NCBI GenBank assembly: GCA_026027325.1
Contig: JAMSLZ010000015.1
Location: 627,854 to 691,853, forward strand
DNA: 64,000 nucleotides
Direction: 5' to 3'
Origin: Actinomucor elegans
Lineage: Eukaryota > Mucoromycota > Mucoromycetes > Mucorales > Mucoraceae
Positions 22,399-33,936 of this stretch are shown here, in pieces (within the stretch, counting starts at the first letter, position 1; each line of letters starts with the position of its first letter). The position numbers and the translations under genes were made by a program. A model generated the notes under the pieces. The model searched no databases and was not told the DNA's origin. It was given only the letters and a program-made list of their open reading frames with translations.

Positions 22399-23961
22399 TT
22401 ACACTAGATGATGCTGTTGTTTTTCTTGAATCTTTTTGCACACTTCTTTACGCGTCATGACAGCCGATATTTCATCCACGCCCTCATCATCTTCAGGTGT
22501 AGTCGGAGCAGTAGATGAAGAAGATGAAGAAGATGACAAAGTGGATGTATGAGACAGATTGGGTGAGTTACTATTATCTCTATACCAATTCACCTGTAAG
22601 CCACATAGCTTTTCCCACCAGTCTTGCAAGATACGTTTCACCAATCGTTTGGTGGTAGAGTTGACCTTTCTTTGCATGCCTGGGTTCAATAGAGCTTGTA
22701 GTGTCTTGTAGGTTTCCTGTTTCTTGTAAGGCCTTGTACGAAGTTGAGTGTTTTGAAGCAAAGGTTCCAAAACACGTAAATAAGCATCACGAAGCTATTT
22801 TGTAAAATTGTAAATGTCTCATGTATAAAGTTTGCAGTTAGTTGTGTCCTTACAGTTTGTGATTCTTTTGTATCACCGAGATCACATAATTCTCTTAATG
22901 TGATATCAACCAATACATATAGATCGTTTGTATAAAAGTATTCATAGAGCGATTGCGTTGTGAATATGCCATACAGTAGCTTCAATATGAGCATTTGAAT
23001 GCACGTATCATCTAATTAGAAATCAGTAAACATCGTATATCTACATGAAGAAATAGAACTTACTAGATCTATTTAGCATAAATATCAGATTGGCACTAAA
23101 CGTATCTGATGTGCCAATTCTTTGAGACAATACATCCAATACAAGATTCTCGTTCAATCCAGACATCATGTACTGTTCATTCAATACCATTATCAAGCGG
23201 ATGACATCATAATTGAAAGATTCCTCAGCATCACCACGTGTTTCTTCCACCAGATCTAAGAATTGGTTTATCATGGAAGTATCTAATAAACCTATAGAGA
23301 ACGTGTTTTTTTAGACTAGAATCAAATGTATGGAGTCATCATGCTGTACCTAGATCTTGTTTTTCTACTTTGGCTAGTTTACACATTTCAAATAAGAGAG
23401 CAAAAGAGGCACTTAATATCCTGTAACAATCATAGAAACCAAGTCGAACTTCGGTCATAATCTTACAAAAGAGGCGATTCTTTCGTTGATGGATGGATTC
23501 CAACAGGATAAAATCCATCCACCTTGGTTCGTCTTTACCTGCATACAGCAGTAAGCTATAAGAAACCAATAACTCGGTCTTGTCTTGCGATACCAGTGCA
23601 TGCGCATTTAAGATGTGTGCTAAAACCACTGTACTGAAATCGAGACATACTTTGGAATCAATCAATTTGTACGCTACTTGGGCAAACTCGACTGAACTTT
23701 TCAGGAATTCCTCTGCAACAACATTTAATTTTTTTTAATGTATCACTTTTTAGGTGTCCTTACGTTGGTATCGAACAAGAAATCGAATATACTGTGTAGT
23801 GATTCTCTGCACATCTTGCTCATTGGCATAAGGTCGATTAAGAACCTCATCCAACTCTGTTTGTTCTATTAGTGTCGTTTTAAAATAACCCACTGCCATA
23901 TATTACCGGCATAAAAGCTCTCGATGTTATCAAAATAGTATTCTATCGTATCATCGTCCAT
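22399..23961 (-). CDS. LDB17: SPIN90/Ldb17/Dip1 family actin regulator (DUF2013 leucine-rich domain)
   Basis: Activates Arp2/3 complex to seed linear actin filaments at endocytic patches (Dip1 in fission yeast, Ldb17 in budding yeast). Six exons, 23961-23907, 23865-23764, 23712-23350, 23291-23064, 23011-22854 and 22794-22399, give 433 residues; one intron is only 41 nt. The protein is an all-helical armadillo-like fold: VEFAQVAYKLIDSKVCLDFS, MTEVRLGFYDCYRILSASFA, the conserved block NYDVIRLIMVLNEQYM, LLYGIFTTQSLYEYFYTNDL and YLRVLEPLLQNTQLRTRPYK. The C-terminus is Ser-rich with an acidic DDEGVDE patch. The NYDVIRLIMVLNEQ and FYTNDLYVLVDI motifs are diagnostic. It is head to head with SUR2, starts 299 bp apart. 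Confidence 0.87.
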
Positions 23962-24260
23962 GGCAATGCAATGTAAAAAGAAAAAAAGAAAAACAAAGTG
24001 GGAAAAAAGAGGGTATTTTCCAGTTTGTTTGATTTCTCGGTGTTTGCACTCCGGCAAATTGAATCTCCGTCCGTTTTTTTTTTCTTCCAGACTGTATATA
24101 TAATCTTGCCCCAGTTCGTTTTCTACCTTTTCTTTCTTTCCCTCTCTCTCTCTCTTTCCCTCTTTCTCTCTTTTTTCTTTTTACTATAATAGCATCAGCA
24201 AAGTAGCCTGAAGCTCAACTCTTATTGAACTTTTTTTAAAAAAGGTGTATCGACACAATA
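23962..24260. promoter_or_regulatory. Divergent promoter region between LDB17 and SUR2
   Basis: A 299-bp interval between two head-to-head start codons. It carries a long pyrimidine tract (24125-24180, CT-rich on the plus strand) just before the SUR2 start, the usual place for a fungal CT-rich promoter or leader element. No defined factor site. Confidence 0.5.
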
Positions 24261-25336
24261 ATGAATGCCACCTCCAACTTTTTGACAAGTGGGCTATACA
24301 CTTTTGCAGATAAAGACCCTTTATCAGACGAAATACTAGTACTATGGGTCCCTATTGCATCGTATTGGATCTATGCTTCGTTTTGGCACCTGATTATGAT
24401 ATCCAAGATACCCTACTTTGAACAATATAGAATACATACGATCAGTGAAATGGAAAAACGTAACCGAGTCAGTCTGCCGCGTGTGTTAAGCATGGTTGCA
24501 TTGCAACAAGTGATTCAGGTGGCGCTGGGCCTGTTAGTACTTTCTCCTCCAGCCGACCCTGTACGCTATGCCATAGAGCAAGAAGCTAGCTTGAGATGGT
24601 GGACCGGCTTGTTTTTATCCGGAACACACCGATTGGGTCTGTCTTTTTCTTTAGCGAAATTGGTATATTGGATTGGTATACCAGCTATTCAGTTCTTGGG
24701 TGCCATGTAAGTGTGTATAGTAGTGCATTTTGTATGTGCATCTGACTAACTTGCTAGATAGGTTGATTATGGATGTGCATCAATATTTTTTTCATCGGTT
24801 ATTTCATATGAACAAGTTTCTTTACAAGTATGTACACTCACATCACCATCGGTTGTATGTACCCTATGCGTTCGGAGCCCTGTATAATCATCCAGTGGAA
24901 GGGTTTTTGTTGGATTCGGTTGGGGCTGCTCTTTCTTCAGAGTTGACAGGAATGTCTCCAAGAATGTGTTTGATGTTTTTTACGTTTTCAACATTAAAGA
25001 CAGGTAAAAGAAAAAAAAATGGGATAAAAGTTGGAGTAAAAAGAGTGATACTAACAAAAGCAACAGTTGATGATCATTGCGGCTATGCACTTCCATGGGA
25101 TCCATTACAATTTTTGTTTGGCAACAATGTACTATTGTAAGTAGAAATCTAGGTTGGTAATGAATATGTAACTCACTGGATCCTTTTTTTTTATTATTAG
25201 CCATGATATTCATCATCAATCCTATGGAATCAAAAGGAACTTTTCTCAACCATTTTTTACTATATGGGATAAAGTATTAGGCACTGAAATGTCGATAAAA
25301 GAAGCAGAGAAGCGAGTCAAGAGCAAGACCAAATAA
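24261..25336 (+). CDS. SUR2: Sphinganine C4-hydroxylase (Sur2-type)
   Basis: Membrane di-iron hydroxylase that makes phytosphingosine from sphinganine in the ER. Exons 24261-24706, 24762-25003, 25067-25136 and 25201-25336 give 297 residues. Hydrophobic segments include ILVLWVPIASYWIYASFWHL and VALQQVIQVALGLLVL. All histidine boxes of the fatty acid hydroxylase superfamily are present: HQYFFHRLFH, HSHHH, DDHCGY and HDIHHQ, the last formed by the final splice (NNVLF|HDIHH). The arrangement PYAFGALYNHPVEGFLLD is typical of Sur2 rather than Erg25 or Erg3. The third exon is only 70 nt. Length is somewhat below yeast Sur2 (349). Confidence 0.93.
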
Positions 25337-25505
25337 TCATCTACAAGCATATTTCATTCCTATATTATATTAATCTACTACTTACTTACTCTTTTGTTTT
25401 AATTCCTCACTCTATCTATATTAAATAACACTTCATCTTGTCAATTGTGCTACACTAGTGTAACAAAAAAAAAGTTCCCGACCGGTATATTTATTATCCT
25501 TTTAA

Positions 25506-26432
25506 TCAATCCAATTGCTGATATGCATATTCAGGTGGACTCAATACTGCAACTAACGATAATACAATTGCTAACAGAATAGACATAATCCAACTGATAA
25601 TGCAAAGCACAAACGAAAAGTTATATCGTGTACCCATATAAAAAGTAGCACTTGAATTGAAAAGATACGCGATTGTACCCATTGAAAATGCTTGAGCCAG
25701 TGCTATTATATATATATATATATAAAAGATCAGTCATCCCATCAAAATATATCGATTGTTATATTTACCAAACATGACAAACATACTATGTCCAAAAGAG
25801 TGTTATTAGATAGTAAAACAAACATGGAATGCACTTACAATGAAATAGATGCCCAAGCTTTCGATCTTTTACGTCTTTGACTGCACATAGTGGCCAATAA
25901 GGCAAATAGAGTCAAGCCGCCAATGATTACAGCTATCACCATACCTGCAGCTGATGCGCGCCTAAAAACAACAAAAGTTGTTTTCAACAAAAAGACTTGA
26001 TATAATACCCTTTTTTTTTTACCATAATTCACAGAAACCATCTAATAAACAAGATGAAACAATTGAGTGGCAAAATCAAATAGTATCAGTTAGCTTCACA
26101 CGTACCCTCTTGGCAGTCGCCATGATCAGAAGAAGGAAAAGGTCTGCATTCTCTTGTCATACTATCTCTGGGTATCAGTTCTACTTTATCTTAATAGGGT
26201 GACAATACCAACCTTCTACACATCTTGAATAGACCATAGTTGGTTTCCATATAAAATGGAACAGGTGTAACAAAAGTGAGCCTAACCTATACTGTTTAAT
26301 CTTGGGGATCTCGGTTTTTTTTTTTTTTTTTTTTACTTACCATTTGGGAAATACAAGTGCAAGTATGGTCAGTGTGTAATTACAGAGAAATATGAAAAAG
26401 GCTACTACGTATGTTAGTAAAGAAACACCCAT
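25506..26432 (-). CDS. Claudin/Sur7-like four-span membrane protein with micro-exons
   Basis: Seven exons, 26432-26341, 26281-26213, 26161-26106, 26041-26023, 25961-25839, 25785-25769 and 25702-25506, give 190 residues. Exons of 19 and 17 nt are needed to keep the frame. Four hydrophobic segments are evident: LTYVVAFFIFLCNYTLTILA, AAGMVIAVIIGGLTLFALLA, SISLFMFVMFGALAQAFSMG and FSFVLCIISWIMSILLAIVL. The first loop holds paired cysteines (CRPF, DCQEDGFCELW), as in claudin-like and Sur7/PalI-like proteins, and PFYMETNYGLFKMC resembles the start of such loops. Probably plasma membrane. Exact family unclear. Starts 248 bp from the divergent eisosome gene, suggesting shared control of two cortical proteins. 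Confidence 0.8.
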
Positions 26433-26680
26433 ATTATCAAGTAGAAAAAAAAATAAAAAGGTAAGAAAAAAAAAAGAGAAAATCAACCAATGCAGAACTG
26501 GATTTTTTTTACCATTTTCAATCACTACTCCACTACTCACAGTAACCTATAGTAGTAGTGCGTAACCTTATTGTAACCCTGATGTCATACTACTATTAAT
26601 AATATCACGGTGGAGATATAAATCGCGTCTTTTTTTCAGGTACACCAAATCTTTTCTTTCATAAAAAAAGTTTTTTTTTC

Positions 26681-26865
26681 ATGTTTGGCTTATTTCATAA
26701 AGGTAATGAAAGACCTCTTTCAGAAAAGGGTCTTTTAGGCGTTCTCGAATATTCAAGCAAGTCAAGTCGCGATGTAGCTCAACTAGCTGATAATAACCGT
26801 GTTTCTGCCAACAACTTGATGACCTATGGTTCACTTTTAGGCGATGATCTGACTGTAAGTGTCTA

Positions 26866-26898
<33 letters not shown>

Positions 26899-28082
26899 AA
26901 CTAGTTATTGATGTGCTCTACACATAGGATGTCACGCATAAGCTTGGACTTCTCTTGATCCAATGGTCCAATATCCTTATGGAATTCCAAGACTCTATTG
27001 ATCAATACCGTGACACGCTCAAATCCATTTCCGTCAAAGAAGCTTCCTTACAGCCCGGCCGAGACCAGAAGAGAAAACTTAGGGATAGCATCGAACGCCT
27101 TCAGGGCTCTTTATCTTCCATGGACAAACTCAACAACCTCAAAGAACAACTAGAGCAACTGGAAAAGTTTACAGAGCCAGATGAGATCGAGATGAATAAC
27201 TTTAAGCGTATTGCTACGCGTGAAGGTTTGTATTTGCTGTTGAATGGTATGCATGCCATGGCCAGCAAATCGGATATCATATCTACGTTTGGCAAGTACA
27301 TTGTCGATGAACTGGATGTACGTCCCGTCAAGCCTGGAGAAGAAAGACAGCCTTATACGGGCGCTGAAAAGACCAAACGTGTTGTAGATGATGCCAAAAA
27401 GGCTATTGATCAATGGAATCCAGATAAAGCCAAAGTGAGAAGAACACTGACTTCACATTTGGGCCGCAATCCCTTGATCGTCAAACAATTACCCCCTGTG
27501 CCTATGCCCGAGAAAACATCACCTACACCATCAGCTACCACATCCACATCCAGTCAGAAGCCTACTGAAGAAGCAGTAGAAGAAGAGGAAGAAGCAGATG
27601 TGGTAGTACCGAATCGCACTGTCTCTTTGGAAGAACAACATAAGCAATACTCGTTTTATAAGCCAGATGAAGTTATTACTGTAACAGAGGAAGAAGAACA
27701 AGAAACGCAATTACCACCTACTGTCTATCAACCCCAGTTAAACCCTTCACCTTCTACTAGCAGCAACACGGCCCATAGTGGTGGATTCTCTAGCATGTAT
27801 CTTCGTAGTCCTCACCTATTACCCCAGCCCGGCCTCACGAACCAACAAAGCCTGTACCAGTTCTATCAACATTACCTTCCACCTCGATCTTATGAAGAAA
27901 TGACGTCGATGTTCAGCCCTGGAGCTGTGTTTCGAGCATCAGAAGAAAATAAAAAGAATGATGCAGGTGGATTCGTGCTACCTTCAAGCAATCCCAATTA
28001 TTTACAACCAAAACCTTCCACGTCAACTACTTCACAACGTTCTACAAGTAGCAGTGTAAAATCAAATAATGAAGAATCATAA
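26681..28082 (+). CDS. PIL1: Eisosome BAR-domain protein, Pil1/Lsp1 family
   Basis: Forms the curved scaffold of eisosomes on the inner face of the plasma membrane. Two exons, 26681-26854 and 26928-28082, give 442 residues. The BAR-domain blocks of Pil1/Lsp1 are clear: DVTHKLGLLLIQWSNILMEF, DSIDQYRDTLKSISVKEASL, QPGRDQKRKLRDSIERL, a glutamate-rich helix, IISTFGKYIVDELDVRPVKP and the GAEKTKRVVDDAKKAIDQW end. The N-terminus is shorter than in yeast (which has a basic head), and the C-terminal ~180 residues are a Pro/Ser/Thr/Glu-rich disordered tail with several acidic stretches. In yeast this family is controlled by phosphorylation; the Ser/Thr-rich tail is compatible with that. Confidence 0.9.
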
Positions 28083-28601
28083 TGTAATACCCTCTCTCAT
28101 AGAATAGATAAATACATATATATATATATATATACATAATAAATAATAAATCATTCAATGTATAACTATTTGTCGGCTTTTGGATCGAGAGATTTATATT
28201 ACCATGAATGTGGCCTATATATATTACAGTGGCTATGTATGAGATGTGTGTAAACTAGTATGTTAAAGATATTACAGTCAAATGAAGATAACGGCCCATT
28301 TGGACATGGAATGCTATTCAATGTGGCATTGATAAAGAAATCTAAACATGATTTGACATTGTCAATGTAAAACATTGGGTTAATTTACTGTTCCTTACTA
28401 GTTGAATAGAAAAATTATAATAGCACTTCATTCTATATACGAAATACTAATCGGCTGTATCTTTGGGCCGAAATCAATGGAGATTTAGAAACGATTAGAC
28501 TTATTACCCATGTGAAGCATATGCAATTTATTACTCATAATGACCAAATCATATGCAGAATCTTTTTTTTTTGTACATGAACTACAAATCGAATGCAACA
28601 T
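28083..28601. other. Spacer between eisosome gene and the inverted-repeat element
   Basis: AT-rich, begins with a (TA)n run likely in the 3' UTR. No reading frame or RNA gene recognised. Confidence 0.5.
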
Positions 28602-29473
28602 TGTTTAATCTATAGATCTAGATTTAGATCATGATGTGAAGTGCATGCATTTTTGAATTTTAACTAACTAGTAATGTATAGTAGATATAGTGTATTTATT
28701 TTAGGCATGTGCCTGCTATTCAATGCACCATTAAGCCAGAATCAGTTGAAGAATGTATGTATGGAACGGTTAAAAACGGTCCGATTTTCCAAGGGTATAA
28801 ACCTTTTGGCCGAAATTTTGTGGAGCATGGAGACATATATTCCAAGTATCTAGACTATAAATGACGTAGATTCCTTGTATCAAGGAATATACAGTTATAT
28901 ATTTTTGTATTAAAAAACACACGAGGTACGGGTGTATTTGAAAATATAGGAAAATCAGTTTTTCCTCAAGATGGGTTCTGGTTCTAAGGAAATACAATAA
29001 TACCTTTTTCATCATTCGATACGCAAATGAACTCTGTACCAACTTTGTCAATTCACTTTTTTTTTTGTGTATCCTTGTTTTCATTATTCAATCACCAGTT
29101 TAAAGGATACACTTTAAATTATACTTCAAAAAATGAAAAAGATGCTGTACTTTTTAAAGTTCATTGGTATACTTTGATGAAAAGCTTTTTTTAAAAAAAA
29201 AATACACTTCTATATATCCTTTTAGAATACTAAACTTATGTTGCTTGAAAAATATGTCATAAAAAAAAGTAGATTGACAATTTCGGAAAATTGGACCGTT
29301 TTTAACCGTTCCATACATACATTCTTCAACTGATTCTGGCTTAATGGTGCATTGAATAGCAGGCACATGCCTAAAATAAATACACTATATCTACTATACA
29401 TTACTAGTTAGTTAAAATTCAAAAATGCATGCACTTCACATCATGATCTAAATCTAGATCTATAGATTAAACA
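28602..29473. mobile_element. 872-bp element with 189-bp terminal inverted repeats (MITE/fold-back type)
   Basis: The segment 28602-28790 is the reverse complement of 29285-29473 over 189 bases with a single mismatch that I could find (28783 against 29292). Similarity stops abruptly at both ends. The outer ends (TGTTTAATC...GATTAAACA) are flanked on both sides by CAT, a possible 3-bp target-site duplication. The 494-bp interior has no credible transposase frame; short frames such as PAIQCTIKPESVEE occur within the arms themselves. This suits a non-autonomous DNA transposon with long inverted repeats, inserted recently because the arms have hardly diverged. An inverted duplication from another cause cannot be excluded. 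Confidence 0.75.
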
Positions 29474-29616
29474 CATCCTGATCCATTATCACATACTTGA
29501 AATAATATACTACATTAATTAGAGCCTGTATCAGAGACGAAATTTTATTTCTAGAGATTATGTGTATATATATATATATATACATGTTGATACTTTATTA
29601 GTATTATTATTATTAT

Positions 29617-32576
29617 TCAGGTATATCTTATTTTATCGATACCCAAGCTTCTTCTCACTTGCATGATCGCCACTAATTCCTTGATTGTTTCCTCCAAAAT
29701 CACCACATTATTCAATACCATGGATAACGGAATCTTGGGGTTCACCTCAAAGACATCCTGATCCTCCACATCTAAATTGAGAATCGGTTCATCAAGTTTG
29801 ATTTTAAAATTGGAAGGAAACAAAGGCGTGACGCGTTCCAACAAGGCCTTTTTGGCGTGCATGCCCAGTGGAGATAACGGGTTAATTACTGGCACTATCA
29901 CCTGTTGCTGTTGATGTGATAGCACTGATGGTACTGGTGGTGATGAAGCATACGTGTCTACAGTAGACGTCATGGTAATAGATGTGATGGTGGATGAAGA
30001 GAATGATCTGGATGGATTATTGCCGGGCATGGTGATGATGGAGGTAGATGTAGATCCACGACGTATACGACGCCTACTGGCGGCGGTAGTGACAGTGGTG
30101 GTAGAATGACGACGCACGCTAGATGGTGATGTTAGACCCAAAAATTTGCTTACGCTACTAGAAGAAGTACTGGGCTTCATGATCGGTGGGTAATCAAAAA
30201 ACCGCAACGAGGAGGATGAAGCAGTGGACATTGCTGTTGGAGATGCTATGATAGGTGTGGACTCACCAAACAAAAGTCCATTCCACCTCTCATCCAGCAA
30301 CTTGTCAAAACCATCAATGTCAGATCGATAATAGTCAACTTGCTGTGTCAGTGTATGAAACTGTGTATAAAAGGATGGATAGGATTTGAATTGAGTCGGC
30401 GTAGTCATATGGATTGAGTTGCGTTCAACACCAAAATCGACTGACTGATCATCGTCTGTTTCGGTTTCTTCAGTAGTAGTAGTAGTAGAAGTAGCAGTAG
30501 TAGTGACCATGTTGTTGGATTGAGTAGCAGCACTTGCAGTGGCATTTTTACTAATGGGAAGGTCGATGATACTGTCGCTGGGTTTAGCACGGTCAGATTC
30601 ACAAAATGATATCCAACCTTCAAGGCTACGATATGGACATGCTGCCAATGCAGAAATCACACCAGTCAATGCTAAATTGAGCTCAGACGATTGAGTGAAA
30701 AAATGAAAGAGTAAGCGCAACAAGCGTTGGGTCAGTTCATCTGTAGGCTGAATGCGCTGACGACTACGCGGCTGAAGCATTGGAGAGTGCTTGCTCTGAA
30801 ACGGCTGGTGCTGGTGTTCTTCTGTTCCTCGTTGACCGTATTTTAAACTTCTTCTTTTTTCGCTTTTGGAAGAAGATGGTTTTTGTGCACCTTGATGATT
30901 CTGGTATTTTGTAATAGGCGGTTGAATAATATCTTGATAACAGCTATCACGTTCGATCGTATTTTGTATATCAATGAGGTATTCTTCATAACCTTTGGAC
31001 ATGATATCAGGAGCATGAGCGCGATCAATCGAAGTAATCAAGGTAAAATACATTTCAATTTCACGCATATGATGCGAAACAATGGTGGAAGGCTCTTTAC
31101 CTGTTTCTACGACGTCTGGCGTAGTCGATAAGAGTCGGTCGGCGAATCGACAGTGTTTAACAATCAACGTCTTTAGCAACTTCAGCGTGGCGATCACTGT
31201 AGGTTGTGAGCTTGATTTGAGCTGGGAGAATATCAGATCTTTCAGTGTATATCGTTCCACCTCTGTTACATAAGGTGCGCTTTTAAACTGAGTTGTATCG
31301 CATTTGAAGTGATGCATTGTAGATTTGGTTGGACTTGCCATTGTCAACTTGGCTAGAATGAGTTCCTCGTCCTCTTCATCTGATCTATCCATCAAAAAGC
31401 CCAGAATGACTGTAGCTAAATCCTGCTGATGCACTGTCTGTAGAATCAAGTCAATATAACTGATAACAGCGACCGAAGATCCATCTACGTCTGAGCACTC
31501 TAGAATCGAAGGATATAACACATTCTTCAAAAAGGTCATACGAATACACTGTAACAAACGCTCTGAAATAGCATCATTCGGGCATCGCAACAAGACATCC
31601 TGACAAAACTCGAGCAATTTGAGAAACGAATCAAGCTGATCTTTGAATGTTTTGGAACTTGAATGCTCAATACCGTATTCATCATTAGGAAAAGCGCGCG
31701 CATCAAGGTCTTGACCTAAAAGAAAAGAAGCTGGTGTACTATTGATTTCATGCTCGTCTTTAATGATCAATTTTCGAGGTAATTGTGAGTAAAGTGCATC
31801 CAAGCTTGCTGCTACAATGGTAGCAAAGTCAGAAGTCAAAATGAAATCACCGAGTTTATCAGTAGCCATTTCAATTAAAAACAAAAGGCCTGTTCGCGCA
31901 AAATCATCTTGGTGTACGAACCGCAAGAGGTAGGTGAATAATAAAAACTCGTATTCAGGAGGTGGATCTACTTTGCCGCTACTACTGGGTGGTGTGGTTT
32001 TTTGAGGTGTCGTGAGCTTATGAAAAAAAATATCCAAAAGCCCAGGCACACTATGGATCTTAGAGCAGATCTTATACATGAGATCCACTAGGTATTCGTG
32101 ATCCAGTTCGCTCTGTCGTTCATCCAACACGCAGAATTTTAATAGTTTGATGGTAGGCGTATGCACTACGCTTTGTACAAGAAACTTGTCATCCAGTATA
32201 TCCACCATAGAAGCAATGGTGCGTATACTTTCTCGGCGGATGCCTTGCGGATAATCCATCTTTTCAGACACATTGACCAAGTAATGCAGTAGGCCGTGTT
32301 TCAGAAAATACTCCATACAGACACCTGGTGTATCACCTTCTTCACGAGCTTCTTCATCAACCAACATGTCGACCATTTCACGAAGTTTTTGCGGGATCAC
32401 GGTTTGATCTACATGCAAATTGGTCTTGCGATCCTCTGCAATAAAGATATTCTACAAAAGAATAAGCGTGTGAGTTGATCACTTGTAACCTCTTTATTGA
32501 ATATAAAAGTTTTTTTTTTTTTTTATTTATTTACGTGAATAGAGTCCCAGCACTTATGGAACTTGGACAGTTGCAT
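29617..32576 (-). CDS. FHIP: FHIP (RAI16-like) protein, Hook-interacting subunit of the FHF complex
   Basis: Links early endosomes to dynein through Hook proteins (FhipA in Aspergillus). Two exons, 32576-32535 and 32451-29617, give 958 residues; the first exon supplies MQLSKFHKCWDSIH. The N-terminal half is the helical RAI16 domain: PGVCMEYFLKHGLLHYLV, YPQGIRRESIRTIASMVD, VDLMYKICSKIHSVPGLLD, LFTYLLRFVHQDDFARTGLL and LLKTLIVKHCRFADRLL. The middle and C-terminal parts hold long low-complexity inserts rich in Thr/Ser/Gln, then an ordered segment near the end (FEVNPKIPLSMVLNNVVILEETIKEL). The start at 32576 is preferred because the first exon fits the family N-terminus. Stop codon lies 144 bp from the inverted-repeat element. 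Confidence 0.9.
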
Positions 32577-33936
32577 AGTGCTAGTTGGTTGCTCTTTTGG
32601 TGGCACAATGCGATTCCTTAGCTTTGAAAAGTAATCCATCGAGTATTATGAAGAAAGAACAAAGAAGCAAAACGAGGCTACTCCATAGTGGATCTTCTTT
32701 TTCGCGTGCATATAGTTCTTGTCCCTCGTTTTCTTCTCCTTTAAAAAAAACACAACAAATAGAGCAGTTTTTAAACACCAAAAAACCACTTGAGTGTTAC
32801 ATATAAATGTTTATATTCTCATTACCAAAAGCTTTTATAGCTTTATATACATCATGGCGTTTCCTGCTTCTAACAAACCAATTTTTATATCTAGGAAGAT
32901 AGACGTTGTTTCAATCTGTCACTGATCTACATTGCACTGCTTTCCCTGAGAGTTGGTGATTAAAAACAGAATCCACCGCCATAAACAACTTGTAACTTTA
33001 TAATGAACATTCAACTCCTGAACACACATGAAACAAAAAGAGCTTTTTTTTGGAATACATGTAGTATTGTCATTGTATATAGATTATATAGCTCCGACCA
33101 CATATTGATTGTTATGTGATTTCTCATCGATTGTGTCAAGCACTCAGGCGATTATACTTGTTTAGCTACAGTTCAGATTGGATTTTTTTTTCTGGAAGAA
33201 ATCAATGGATTACAGAGCAACTGGAATAGATCATTGGTTCTAGAACAAATTTTGTAAAATTTCTTATATGAATACTAACGCATGATTTGATTTACTACTA
33301 AAACCATTAAAGAAAAAGGGACTTCCCTGTCTGAAACCGCAGTAAACAACAGTCATTTCATTAATAAGCTTTGATGGAGTTGATTTGTCATAGCCAATCA
33401 GGGATTAATAATTTTTTTAATGCATTTCTAGAGACTTTTTGTTGAATGGAAGATATCTAAGGATCTGATAAGAAAATAGTGTGTTACCATCATGTGTACT
33501 TGTTGTTGATCTAATTTAGATATTGTTTCATGCAAACATAGTATAAGAAAAGCAACTGACGGGGTAAAGCGGCCCAGCTCTCATCTGTTCGGCGCCTTTT
33601 GCCCGGCCCTAATTTTTTTCATTTGCTATTGTGAAACAATTGAGGTAAATGTGCTTAAATGAAAAAACGTGCTTGATCATTAGAATAGCTTACAAATAGG
33701 ATTCTAACTATTGTAGTTACACGATCAGGAAAGCCAAAATAAAAAAATGGATCCACTGTTTCTATAATAAAACAAGACGTGGCTTTTTCCTAATTAGGCG
33801 GATTTGATTTGGCCGTATTCCCGCACTGGACGAGAACCCGAGAAAATTTTTTTGACTCAAAATTTTCTGTGCCCAATGCTTATAAATACAATCCTAAATG
33901 CCTGAGTAATCAAACCTTCTTTGCCTTTCTTTCCGT
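32577..33936. other. Divergent intergenic spacer
   Basis: Between the FHIP start (minus) and the orphan at 33937 (plus). No gene seen. It contains a TATA-like box and a 10-bp hairpin (33841-33868) close to the plus-strand gene; the rest is AT-rich. Confidence 0.5.
33881..33888 (+). promoter_or_regulatory. TATA-like box of the orphan gene
   Basis: TATAAATA, 49 bases before the start codon at 33937. The short distance suggests a very short 5' UTR or a start slightly downstream. Confidence 0.5.
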
